This document shows, one piece after another, positions 41,095 to 49,632 of a DNA stretch of 64,000 nucleotides. The stretch spans positions 27,932-91,931 of the forward strand of contig JAKLHY010000025.1 of the NCBI GenBank assembly GCA_022709905.1, read 5' to 3'. The notes beneath the pieces are model-generated. The model ran no database searches and was not told the DNA's origin. It saw only the letters and a program-made list of their open reading frames with translations. This DNA is from Verrucomicrobiota bacterium (GTDB taxonomy: Bacteria; Verrucomicrobiota; Verrucomicrobiia; Limisphaerales; UBA1319). Numbering within the stretch: the stretch's first letter is position 1; each line of letters starts with the position of its first letter. The position numbers were made by a program, and so were the translations under genes.

Positions 41095-44000
41095 TCAAAA
41101 CCAGATGCGGAGGTTTGCGGGTTTGTCGGGGCAGGGAAATCGGACCAGGGAGGGGCTTTCGATCCATTCATTATGCCGCTGGCTATTGATTTCGAACCGG
41201 CTGATTTTTCGATCTCCCGGATGACGCAGGCGTAACACCACAAAAGGCGGAGTCAGGCGCGTGGGGGGGTCGATCCGAACATCCACGCATCCCTGGGCAA
41301 TCCGCGAGCGTAAACGGAAGCCGAGTGTGCCGAACCGGCTGGGAGCTTTGCTGACATTGAGTTGGGCGCCGTCTTCGAGCCAGGCGCCGGGGATGAGAGG
41401 GAGCAACCAGAGCTCGGAACCGCGTTCCTGAACCAGCATCTGCCGGGTCTGATGGAGGAAATAACCGGTCTCGTGGGTCTTGTCCCAGGCGCCGCTATGT
41501 CGGAAGTGTTCCCAAAACGTCAGAACCTCCGGATTCAGGAGGGAGGCGATGCTGTTGAAGTAGGAACGGATAAAAGGTTTGACGTCGTTCCGCAGGGCGT
41601 AGATTTCCGCGTTTCGGGCGTAGTAGGGCTGGACTTTGGCAAAGCCGCCGAGATTAAACCAGTCTTGCTCGTTGGCGGCCGCGGGGTAATCGAACCAGCC
41701 TTCTCCAAGGAACTGGACATCTTCCATGTGATCCAGCATGCGCGAGACCTCGGTTTCGTTTGCGTCAAACACTCGGGAAGGCGCCAATTGGTGTGCCCCC
41801 AGTTCGACGTCGTAGGCCCAACTGCGGCCGGCGTCGTCGCCGGGAAAGAATCCGGCCAATTTGCCGGGGCTGTGAACCTGGGAGGGGTAATGGGGGATCC
41901 AAGTGCCATCGCGCAACGGCAGCGCGGGAGATTGTCCCTGGGTCCAGCCGTAAGCCTCACGAATGGCGCGGGCAAGCTGGCGGGCGCGCTCATCAAAAAG
42001 GGCCGCGCTGGCGGAGTCATGGACCGATTCCAGCATCCGGCTGAGCTCGCGCAAGGCCGCATGATAGTAGCCGTTCATCATGAAGTGATAGGCAAAGGCA
42101 TTCCAATCGGCCATCACGCCGGGAGGCATTAGACCGGCTTCGGGAGCCGGCTGATTTCCGTCCATCAGGGGCCGGGTTTTATCGATTTGTCGAAGAATCC
42201 AATCGCCGGTTCGGCGCAGCTCGGGCATCCGTTTCTGGAGCCAGTCCGTGGACCGATTCAGTTCGAAACATTCGCCCAGCGTCCACAGATGCCAGGCCGT
42301 TCCGAATGTGGTGTAACCGGTCGTCAAAAAACCGTTCGTATGATATCGGTGAATAAAATAATCCAGGGCCCGACGGGCGAATTCGTCGTGTCCCAGAAAA
42401 GCCATTCCGCGAATCACGGAATGGGCCTCGCTTTCGAGCGGCCCATAGGACATGGCGGCGATCCAGGGCGCGATCCGCTCGCCGTTTGATTCATTCCGGG
42501 CGGCAATCAGGCATCGCACCTGAGAAGATCGGATGATGTGGTTTAAGAATTCGTTGGGGGTTTCAATCTGCGCCGCCCCGGCGAGCGCAGCGCGCCAATA
42601 GCCCTCGATCGCCCGGCGTAATCGGGCGACATCGGCCATCCGCAAGTTGCCCTCGTTGGATTGACCCAAAAAGACCGCGCAACGCGCATTTCCGTTTGGG
42701 GGGAGGCCTCCTGCGAGGATGACGGCTTGACCCTCGGGCCGGATCTCGAGCGGGCCGGAATCCTCGCCTACGATCCGGGCGGTGATGGGTCCCAGTTGTA
42801 TTACTCCGTGCGGCGAGGGCACACGTTCCCAATGCAGACTTAACGCGGGCGGAATGGAAGGTTTGAACTGGAGTTCGAGACGAGCGTCTGTGGCCTCAGA
42901 GCGCGTGTTTTTCAGATTGAACTCCACGACACAGAGAGATGGGCGATTGAGCCGCGCCGGATCGGATCCGGGATCATCGCAGGGCGAGACGAAGGTTCGC
43001 TGCGAATACACGATGCCGCCGCGTTCCACGGTGATGACCGGGATGGGCAGCCAGTCCCCCTCGAGACGACGTTCGAACCGGTCCCGGGTTCCATCGCCAA
43101 ACCGGGGCTCCAATTGAGCCGCGTTTTTCAGCCAGTCTTCCTGGATATTTGTCGTGCTGGGGAACCGCAAAGTGCCGAAGCGCTCCAATACGAACTTCAG
43201 GTTGTCACAGGCCAACGACAGCATCACGGGGCCTTCGCGTTGCGTGTCGTGGTGGGTTTTGGCCATGGCTTGCGCCAGGGTTTGATCCGGCAGTTGCCGC
43301 ACCTGTTCGAGGATCGTTTTTTGGCCGGCAATCCGCCGTTTGTATTGGCTTAGCGTCGGTCGATTTTCCTGATTTTCTTTGAGCGTTTGGGACGGATCAG
43401 AGTCGGTCAAGGCGACAAAAAGACCGTGGCTGGGGACATAAACAGACCGGTGGGACAGCAGATCCGTCAGGCTCACTCCAACATGACCCGCGGGCAATCG
43501 AAATTGGATGAGGGTTTCATCACCGGCAAGGGCGGACGGCGCCGCATATCGAAGAGTCAGTGTTTGCGGGGTGGACAAGTTCCATGGGACCCACCTGGAG
43601 GGCGGCGAAGTTGCCTGGGAGCCCGAGTTTCTGGCTCGGGATCTTTCCAAGGAGGTATGGGAGAGAAGGTCCCCACTAAAGACTCGGAATTCGCCCTGGG
43701 CGCCTCGAGACGGCTTTTCAGCCTCGATGAACACGATCGCGTCCCGCCATTTGGTCCGGGTATAAGCCTGGAGTTCACGCACGATCAGTTCGGAATGGGC
43801 CGGCGGCACAAGACAACGGATCTTGCGAGTCTGGAACATGCCGCCCTTCGGGGCTTTGATTGGGAACTGAAAGACCATGGCCCCATCCACGATCGACCGG
43901 GTTGTGTCGAGGGAACGCCATTCGCCTTGCCACAAGGATTCTCCGAACCACGCCTCGATTTGCGTCGTTTTCAGGATGTCTTCGTTTGCGGGTGTATTCA

Positions 44001-44835
44001 GTTTCAACCGCAGTTCTCGGAGGGCGCGCTGGCGGAACCATTTCAGGCCGATGCATGCGGCTGTGTTTGGGTGAACCGCAATGCGAAAACTCCCATCGGC
44101 GGCGGGAGAAAGCTCGGTCTCAAGCTGGAGATCTTCAGCGTTGAATTCCTGCAAGCGATTGGCGCGGGCGCCCTGTTTGCGATCGGGATCCGAGCCAATC
44201 ACTTGCGCAAAGGGAGCAACGTCCACCGAGGCCGCGACTGCGGCTTCCGAGATGCCCTCCGCTCGTGTGAGCCGCGCCGCGGCCCAATTGGCCATATCAC
44301 AGGTGATGCCATCGCCGGCGTCGGCGGATTCGAGGACGAGTTCCTGGGCGCCCTTGACAGAGAGGCGCACTGGGCGCGCGGGATTTCCCGTGCGCAGGAT
44401 GCCGCTGTCAAAACCCAGCGTCCCGTCCACCCAAGCCCGAAAGATGACACTGCCCGCTGTGCCACAGGGCTGCAATCCGACCTCGGCCTCAAACCAGACA
44501 AACTCGCCGCCTAGAACAACAATCAGTTTCCCGGGGGCGTGATGGCCAAGACCGGTGGCAAATTCTTGATCTCCGATCCGCAACGGTTCTCCAGGCGTGC
44601 CGGGCGCATGGGCGGCGGTGTTGAATCCGAATTCGCCCCATCCTTGGGCTTGGGACAGGATGAGTTCGGGGTGATCGGAAAGCCACTCGGGCTGGCCGGC
44701 ATAGCATGGGGGAAATCCCGCCAATATCAGGGCAAGAAAGGCCGCCGCGAAACGCCCCAGGAATTGGGGGCCACCAAAACGAAGCTCGATTGTCTGAAAG
44801 AACGAGGTTCGGGAGCCGGCAGCGGTCGGTGTCAT
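41095..44835 (-). CDS. Large secreted six-hairpin glycosidase with NPCBM domain
   Basis: A 1246-residue protein with a signal segment (GRFAAAFLALILAGFPPCYA). Residues 50-190 form an NPCBM carbohydrate-binding domain (QGWGEFGFNTAAHAPGTPGE, FATGLGHHAPGKLIVVLGGE, SVIFRAWVDGTLGFDSG). A beta-rich middle part follows. From about residue 790 to 1130 is an (alpha/alpha)6 barrel: FLNHIIRSSQVRCLIAARNE, GMAFLGHDEFARRALDYFIH, FGTAWHLWTLGECFELNRST, FPGDDAGRSWAYDVELGAH. The end is a beta-sandwich. This resembles GH clans with six-hairpin folds acting on plant or bacterial glycans; the family number is not clear to me. Divergent from the Tat-exported gene at 44933, with a 97-bp shared control region. Confidence 0.75.
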   Translation of the reverse strand: MTPTAAGSRTSFFQTIELRFGGPQFLGRFAAAFLALILAGFPPCYAGQPEWLSDHPELILSQAQGWGEFGFNTAAHAPGTPGEPLRIGDQEFATGLGHHAPGKLIVVLGGEFVWFEAEVGLQPCGTAGSVIFRAWVDGTLGFDSGILRTGNPARPVRLSVKGAQELVLESADAGDGITCDMANWAAARLTRAEGISEAAVAASVDVAPFAQVIGSDPDRKQGARANRLQEFNAEDLQLETELSPAADGSFRIAVHPNTAACIGLKWFRQRALRELRLKLNTPANEDILKTTQIEAWFGESLWQGEWRSLDTTRSIVDGAMVFQFPIKAPKGGMFQTRKIRCLVPPAHSELIVRELQAYTRTKWRDAIVFIEAEKPSRGAQGEFRVFSGDLLSHTSLERSRARNSGSQATSPPSRWVPWNLSTPQTLTLRYAAPSALAGDETLIQFRLPAGHVGVSLTDLLSHRSVYVPSHGLFVALTDSDPSQTLKENQENRPTLSQYKRRIAGQKTILEQVRQLPDQTLAQAMAKTHHDTQREGPVMLSLACDNLKFVLERFGTLRFPSTTNIQEDWLKNAAQLEPRFGDGTRDRFERRLEGDWLPIPVITVERGGIVYSQRTFVSPCDDPGSDPARLNRPSLCVVEFNLKNTRSEATDARLELQFKPSIPPALSLHWERVPSPHGVIQLGPITARIVGEDSGPLEIRPEGQAVILAGGLPPNGNARCAVFLGQSNEGNLRMADVARLRRAIEGYWRAALAGAAQIETPNEFLNHIIRSSQVRCLIAARNESNGERIAPWIAAMSYGPLESEAHSVIRGMAFLGHDEFARRALDYFIHRYHTNGFLTTGYTTFGTAWHLWTLGECFELNRSTDWLQKRMPELRRTGDWILRQIDKTRPLMDGNQPAPEAGLMPPGVMADWNAFAYHFMMNGYYHAALRELSRMLESVHDSASAALFDERARQLARAIREAYGWTQGQSPALPLRDGTWIPHYPSQVHSPGKLAGFFPGDDAGRSWAYDVELGAHQLAPSRVFDANETEVSRMLDHMEDVQFLGEGWFDYPAAANEQDWFNLGGFAKVQPYYARNAEIYALRNDVKPFIRSYFNSIASLLNPEVLTFWEHFRHSGAWDKTHETGYFLHQTRQMLVQERGSELWLLPLIPGAWLEDGAQLNVSKAPSRFGTLGFRLRSRIAQGCVDVRIDPPTRLTPPFVVLRLRHPGDRKISRFEINSQRHNEWIESPSLVRFPCPDKPANLRIWF

Positions 44836-44932
44836 AGCCTATTCTATGATCTTTCATGGAGCGGCCGTCAAACCTCTCGATGGCCGGAAATACGGGATTG
44901 TGTTTCGGCGGCATCTGTGCCTGAGTCTACGC

Positions 44933-47914
44933 ATGCACGAAGCCGGTTCTTGTTCGCGGCGTTCTTTTATTCAGCGCCTGGCTCAGATGGGGGTTGTGTG
45001 TTCATTCGCTGGGACTTCTGGAGGGCATTCAAACCTCTGGGCAGTCGATTCCCCACCGCCCGACTCGGTGCTGAAATTTCCAGGGCCCTGGCAATTTCAG
45101 CTGCCGAAAGGCGCGTTAATCCTGGTCAATGACCAGCAGTTGAGAGATCTGGCGGATCCCGACAAGGAAGTCGATTTAAGTCTGACCGGAACTCCCAACC
45201 GGACCACCTTGCGTCGGGTGTGCGAACAGCAGCGGGCTGCTGGTGCGCGGACCATCATCCTGGCCTTCGATGAATTCTGGAGTCAATACCGGGCTGGCCA
45301 GGGAGCGATGCCGCGGCAATTGATGCCGGATACGGAGGCCTACATCGAATTGGTGCGGCGCTTGAGCCTCACGCTGAAGGAGTACGGTTTGGGCCTCGAA
45401 CTGAGCCTGCTGAGTCCGCTCGAGATTGGCCGAGGTTACATGCGACAAACCGGACGGGGCGGGCGCTGGGTTCAATACCGCGAAGGCTGGCGCGACCCGG
45501 TGACCGGGCACTATACCGTCTCTCTGTGGGAACACCGGCGCTGGACGAACAACAAAGGCACCATTGAAGTCCGTCGGCTGGGCGTCCGCGCCTTTGCATT
45601 TCGGGAACAGCGGATCGGCCGCACCGCCTATTACCGAGTTGCTCCCGATCAAATCATTCCGCTGCAGGAACCGATCGAGACGGAGGAAGCGACCGCCAAA
45701 CCCGAAGCCCGTCTCCGGCGGTTGACGGTGCGCGGCCACGGCGACACTTCCGTGGGCGCCCTGGATCGGGTCCTGGTGGTCGTTTCCTACGAAACCCCCG
45801 AGATGGATTACTTCAGCCCGCAGGCACTGCCTTTCCTCAAGGACCTCGTGGGACGCTATCATCAGGCGGGAGTGCCTTTGAACGGATTGTATGCCGACGA
45901 GATGCACATTCAGCAGGACTGGGGCTATTTTCAGCATCATGACGAAGGCCAGTTTACCTTGCGGTACCTCACCGATTCCATGGCGCAGAAGTACGCCGAA
46001 CTTTATGGCGCTGAATTTGCGGACTTCGAAAAATACCTGGTCTATTTTTGTTACGGACAACATGGATTTCTCGATGGGATCGACGCGCGAACAGCCGCCC
46101 AGCATGTTCTGGGCTCGAGCGCGGGCGAGATTTGGAAGACCACCCTATTACGACGGCGGTATTTTGATCTGCTGGAACAAACGGTGATCGAATTGTTTGT
46201 CCAGGCCAAACAACATGCCGAGCAGCTTTACGGACAGGAACTTGAAGTCCGAGCGCACGCGACGTGGGCCCAAAGCCCGACCATCGATTCGTGGCGCACC
46301 GGCGCCTCGCCTTTGGCGCCACGCCAATACGAGTACACGCCGGATTTTGAGTGGTCCAACACGGTGCACCAGGCGGCCTCGGCCTGTAGCGATTACTTTC
46401 GCTGGAACGAATTCCTGACGGGCGGCGGCAACGATCACGCCGAGGGCGGATGGTCCGATCGCAACTACTACGGTTTGGCGCTCGCCTGTTCCACGGGCAT
46501 CCTCAACCGATGGCCCAACGCATACGCGGCGGCTTGGGGCATGCCGGCCGCGGCCTTGCATCGCCACCAGGCCTTGCAAGACGCCTTCGGCGCCGCGGCA
46601 ACTCCATGGTTTCAAGCCCTGGAAAACTGCGTCCACCGCGACTGCGACACGCTGATGCTGTATCCCCTGTCGCTCGTCGCCAGCGAGGAGCGCTTTGGCT
46701 CCTGGATGGTCCAATACGGATACGCGAACTACGTGACCCCCGAAAAACTGCTGATCCACGGCCGAATTGTCGATGGCGGCCGAATCGAGATGGCGGGACG
46801 ACGGTTCACCACAGTGGCCGTACTGTTCGAACCGCTGCCGCCAGCAGGTCTTCTTCCCCTGTTGGAATCCTTCTCCGCCAGCGGCGGGAAGGTGATCTGG
46901 TCCGGCCCCCCACCGCGGCTGGACATGAACGGCGCTTCGGTTTTGGATCGCTGGCAAAAGTGGTGCGGCGCGCAACAACTGCGCTTTGACCAGGAAGGAC
47001 TCGTCGCCGCCGGAAGCCAGGTGCGTTTTGACGGCGCCCTGGAATCGGTCCCGTCCCAAATGATCCTTACCGATTTCCTGGTGGACCGGATTTATCCGGC
47101 CGATCCGGTTCCGGGCGTCCCCGTGGTCGCGCAGGTCCAAAACCATGTTGTAGGCCTGCATCGTTCCACATCAGCAGGCGGGTCCGTGACCTATTTGGGA
47201 TTTCGCCCCCGAGATGATCAGGCTGCCTCCCTGGGGTACGAGGTGCGGACCTGGTTCCAGATACTCAAGGCCCTGGGAAGTTATCCTTCGAGCAGCCCTG
47301 ACTTGACGGTCTCCGACAATCCTTCCGTCGTGTCTCGGCAGACTCCCTACCTGGTCACGCAATTTCCAAACGGCGCCCTGGTGGTTGCGGCCCATTACCG
47401 CTCGCATGTGGAATCATGGCCCGGCGGGTTCCATCGGGACGCAAAACAGGACGACGACATCCTGCGGGCCAATCCACTCCCTCCCGATGATCTCGACCTG
47501 AAAAATTTCCGCGTGGCGGGGCGCGTTTTGGACTACCGGGGAAAACTGGTGGTTGGTGTCCGTCTGGATGATCATAAGCGCCTGGCAGGTTTTTGCGGAC
47601 ATCAATCGGATCGGATCCGGCTGGACGGACAGGAGCACGTGTTTGCCGATGCGACTCTCTCGCATGCGGCCTGGGCGCCGATCGAGGAATACCGCCGGGT
47701 GCCGGGAGGCGCCGTCCTGGAACTCTGGATTACAGGCTCGGCCCAAGTCCAAATTCCTTTGCCCGCGGGGATCGCCCAAGGACGCCTGTTTTTCCAAGGG
47801 CCCAGACTGGGCTCATGCGGAGAATCGATCCCTTCGGTCGTGCGGAATGGCGACCTGCATTTCAAGGTCGATGCGGCATGGCCTCAAAAGCATCTTTATT
47901 TTATCGCGGGATAG
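44933..47914 (+). CDS. Tat-exported TIM-barrel glycosidase-like protein
   Basis: I chose the ATG at 44933 (MHEAGSCSRRSFIQRLAQMG) because it leads straight into a Tat signal (SRRSFIQ, then a hydrophobic run to FAGTSGG). About 993 residues. A barrel-like region has ARTIILAFDEFWSQYRAG, LGLELSLLSPLEIGRGYM, DRVLVVVSYETPEMDYF, and GVPLNGLYADEMHIQQDWGY (Asp-Glu as possible catalytic site); then IELFVQAKQHAEQLYGQELE and a GH42-trimer-like alpha/beta part (AGLLPLLESFSASGGKVIW), with a beta-sandwich end. I do not recognise the family; overall shape suggests a beta-galactosidase-like or GHL enzyme. Part of a cluster with the oxidoreductase that follows. Confidence 0.65.
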   Translation: MHEAGSCSRRSFIQRLAQMGVVCSFAGTSGGHSNLWAVDSPPPDSVLKFPGPWQFQLPKGALILVNDQQLRDLADPDKEVDLSLTGTPNRTTLRRVCEQQRAAGARTIILAFDEFWSQYRAGQGAMPRQLMPDTEAYIELVRRLSLTLKEYGLGLELSLLSPLEIGRGYMRQTGRGGRWVQYREGWRDPVTGHYTVSLWEHRRWTNNKGTIEVRRLGVRAFAFREQRIGRTAYYRVAPDQIIPLQEPIETEEATAKPEARLRRLTVRGHGDTSVGALDRVLVVVSYETPEMDYFSPQALPFLKDLVGRYHQAGVPLNGLYADEMHIQQDWGYFQHHDEGQFTLRYLTDSMAQKYAELYGAEFADFEKYLVYFCYGQHGFLDGIDARTAAQHVLGSSAGEIWKTTLLRRRYFDLLEQTVIELFVQAKQHAEQLYGQELEVRAHATWAQSPTIDSWRTGASPLAPRQYEYTPDFEWSNTVHQAASACSDYFRWNEFLTGGGNDHAEGGWSDRNYYGLALACSTGILNRWPNAYAAAWGMPAAALHRHQALQDAFGAAATPWFQALENCVHRDCDTLMLYPLSLVASEERFGSWMVQYGYANYVTPEKLLIHGRIVDGGRIEMAGRRFTTVAVLFEPLPPAGLLPLLESFSASGGKVIWSGPPPRLDMNGASVLDRWQKWCGAQQLRFDQEGLVAAGSQVRFDGALESVPSQMILTDFLVDRIYPADPVPGVPVVAQVQNHVVGLHRSTSAGGSVTYLGFRPRDDQAASLGYEVRTWFQILKALGSYPSSSPDLTVSDNPSVVSRQTPYLVTQFPNGALVVAAHYRSHVESWPGGFHRDAKQDDDILRANPLPPDDLDLKNFRVAGRVLDYRGKLVVGVRLDDHKRLAGFCGHQSDRIRLDGQEHVFADATLSHAAWAPIEEYRRVPGGAVLELWITGSAQVQIPLPAGIAQGRLFFQGPRLGSCGESIPSVVRNGDLHFKVDAAWPQKHLYFIAG

Positions 47915-48080
47915 CGGGGCCCGATTTGCGCATGAATCTCGGGCCTCGTGACCTGGCGCGCGAACCGAATTGTGCTTGTGCGGCGCGCGTCGATGTCGCT
48001 ATTTTTTCCGCAGCGAGAATCCGAAATCAGAAACCCGATATCAACAATGGGACAATCCATGCTCTTCGAATGCAAATCCT

Positions 48081-49355
48081 ATGAAAAGACGTGACTTTCT
48101 GCGACGGTCCGCGGCAGCGACCGCGGCGATTGCCTTGCCCACTTTCGCTCCCAGTGGGGTGTTTGCGGCGGCGAGACGGCTCGGGGCCAATGACCGCATC
48201 CAGGTGGGTTTCATCGGCGTGGGCGGACGGGCCCGATGGATCATGACCAAGGAAGAGCTGCCGGGGGCCCAGATTGTGGCCGTGGCGGATTGTTTTCTCC
48301 CACGGTGCGATGAAGCAGCCAGCAAGGTCGCCGGGGGAGATCGCTGGAAAAAGTACCAGGATTACCGGATCATGCTTGAGAAGGAAAAACTGGACGCGGT
48401 CTTCGTCGAGACGACCACCCATGCTCGCGTGCGGGCCATGATCCATGGCATGCAAGCGGGCTGCGACATCTACGGCGAGAAACCCATCAGTCTGACAGTC
48501 GCCGAAGGGCGGGTTTTGGCAAATGCCGTCAAACGATACCGGCGGGTGTTCCAGACCGGATCGCAACAACGTTCCATGCCGATCAACATGCACGCGAGCA
48601 GGCTCGTTCGGGAAGGCGCTATCGGCAAGGTCCACACCGTGATCACCTGCAACTTCAAAGGCCCGAAAACCTGGAAACCGGCCGAACCCCAGCCTGAGCC
48701 GATCCCCGCCGGCCTGGACTGGGATCACTGGTGCAACCAGACCGAGTTGCGTCCCTATTATCGCGAGCTCCAATTTGCCTGGTCGGATTGGGATACTTAC
48801 GACGGCGGCGGCCAGGTGTGGGGAGTCACCGGATGGGGAACCCATAGCCTGGATCAAGCCCAGTGCGGCCTTGGACTGGATGACACCGGTCCTGTCGAGA
48901 TTGTGCCCGAGGAGAGCGGCCCCGAGTGCCGGGTAACGATGCGTTACGCCAATGGCGTCGTCCTGAAGCTGGAAGGCAAAAACCGCGGCATGGAGGATCT
49001 GGGAGCGATCTTTATTGGCGACAAAGGCCGCATTGAAATCCTGCGCGGCGACTATACGTCGGATCCCAAGGAACTGCGTGACAACGCCCCGCCCGTCACA
49101 CCCCAGGGAGATCGCGAATCCATTCCGCACATTGCCAATTTTTTCGACTGCATGCGGTCCCGGCGAAAAACGAATGCCGACGTTGAAACAGGCCATCGGG
49201 CCACCACCCTCTGCCATCTGGTGAACATCTGCCGCATCACGCAACGCAAACTGCGGTGGAATCCCCAAAAGGAAAGTTTCGTGGGAGACGAAGCCGCCGA
49301 TCGGCTGTTGTCGCGTCCTCGGCGCCAAGGCTACGAACTGCCCAAAATCACCTGA
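48081..49355 (+). CDS. Tat-exported Gfo/Idh/MocA oxidoreductase
   Basis: I chose the ATG at 48081 (MKRRDFLRRSAAATAAIALP), which starts a perfect Tat signal; the product has 424 residues. The NAD(P)-binding Rossmann domain has VGFIGVGGRARWIMTKEEL, IVAVADCFLPRCDEAA, and DAVFVETTTHARVRAMI, followed by the catalytic-Lys motif IYGEKPISLTVAEGRVLA (EKP). The C-terminal domain has DGGGQVWGVTGWGTHSLDQA. Family members oxidise, reduce or rearrange sugars and often hold the cofactor tightly when exported. It follows the TIM-barrel gene by 166 bases on the same strand. The substrate is unknown. Confidence 0.9.
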   Translation: MKRRDFLRRSAAATAAIALPTFAPSGVFAAARRLGANDRIQVGFIGVGGRARWIMTKEELPGAQIVAVADCFLPRCDEAASKVAGGDRWKKYQDYRIMLEKEKLDAVFVETTTHARVRAMIHGMQAGCDIYGEKPISLTVAEGRVLANAVKRYRRVFQTGSQQRSMPINMHASRLVREGAIGKVHTVITCNFKGPKTWKPAEPQPEPIPAGLDWDHWCNQTELRPYYRELQFAWSDWDTYDGGGQVWGVTGWGTHSLDQAQCGLGLDDTGPVEIVPEESGPECRVTMRYANGVVLKLEGKNRGMEDLGAIFIGDKGRIEILRGDYTSDPKELRDNAPPVTPQGDRESIPHIANFFDCMRSRRKTNADVETGHRATTLCHLVNICRITQRKLRWNPQKESFVGDEAADRLLSRPRRQGYELPKIT

Positions 49356-49632
49356 ATCTTCCCGCCAGGGAGATGAGCGGCAGCCAAAATTGCTCCCGCG
49401 GTTCAGAGGCCCGGTTGATGGCAACTATACAGACATGCTTGATCGACCCAGTGCTCCTTCGTGCCACGGTCATATCGTGCAATAAGATGAGTCATTACTT
49501 CTAGGCTGATTGTGGGCCTTCCCGCCAAAATGGCCCTGGGTTTGTGGGAATTACTGTTCGGCCTAATAAGATTGGATTCTCGATCAGTCTCACGAGCCAG
49601 GTTCGTTGCGTCTTATGGAAATAATCGTTATC

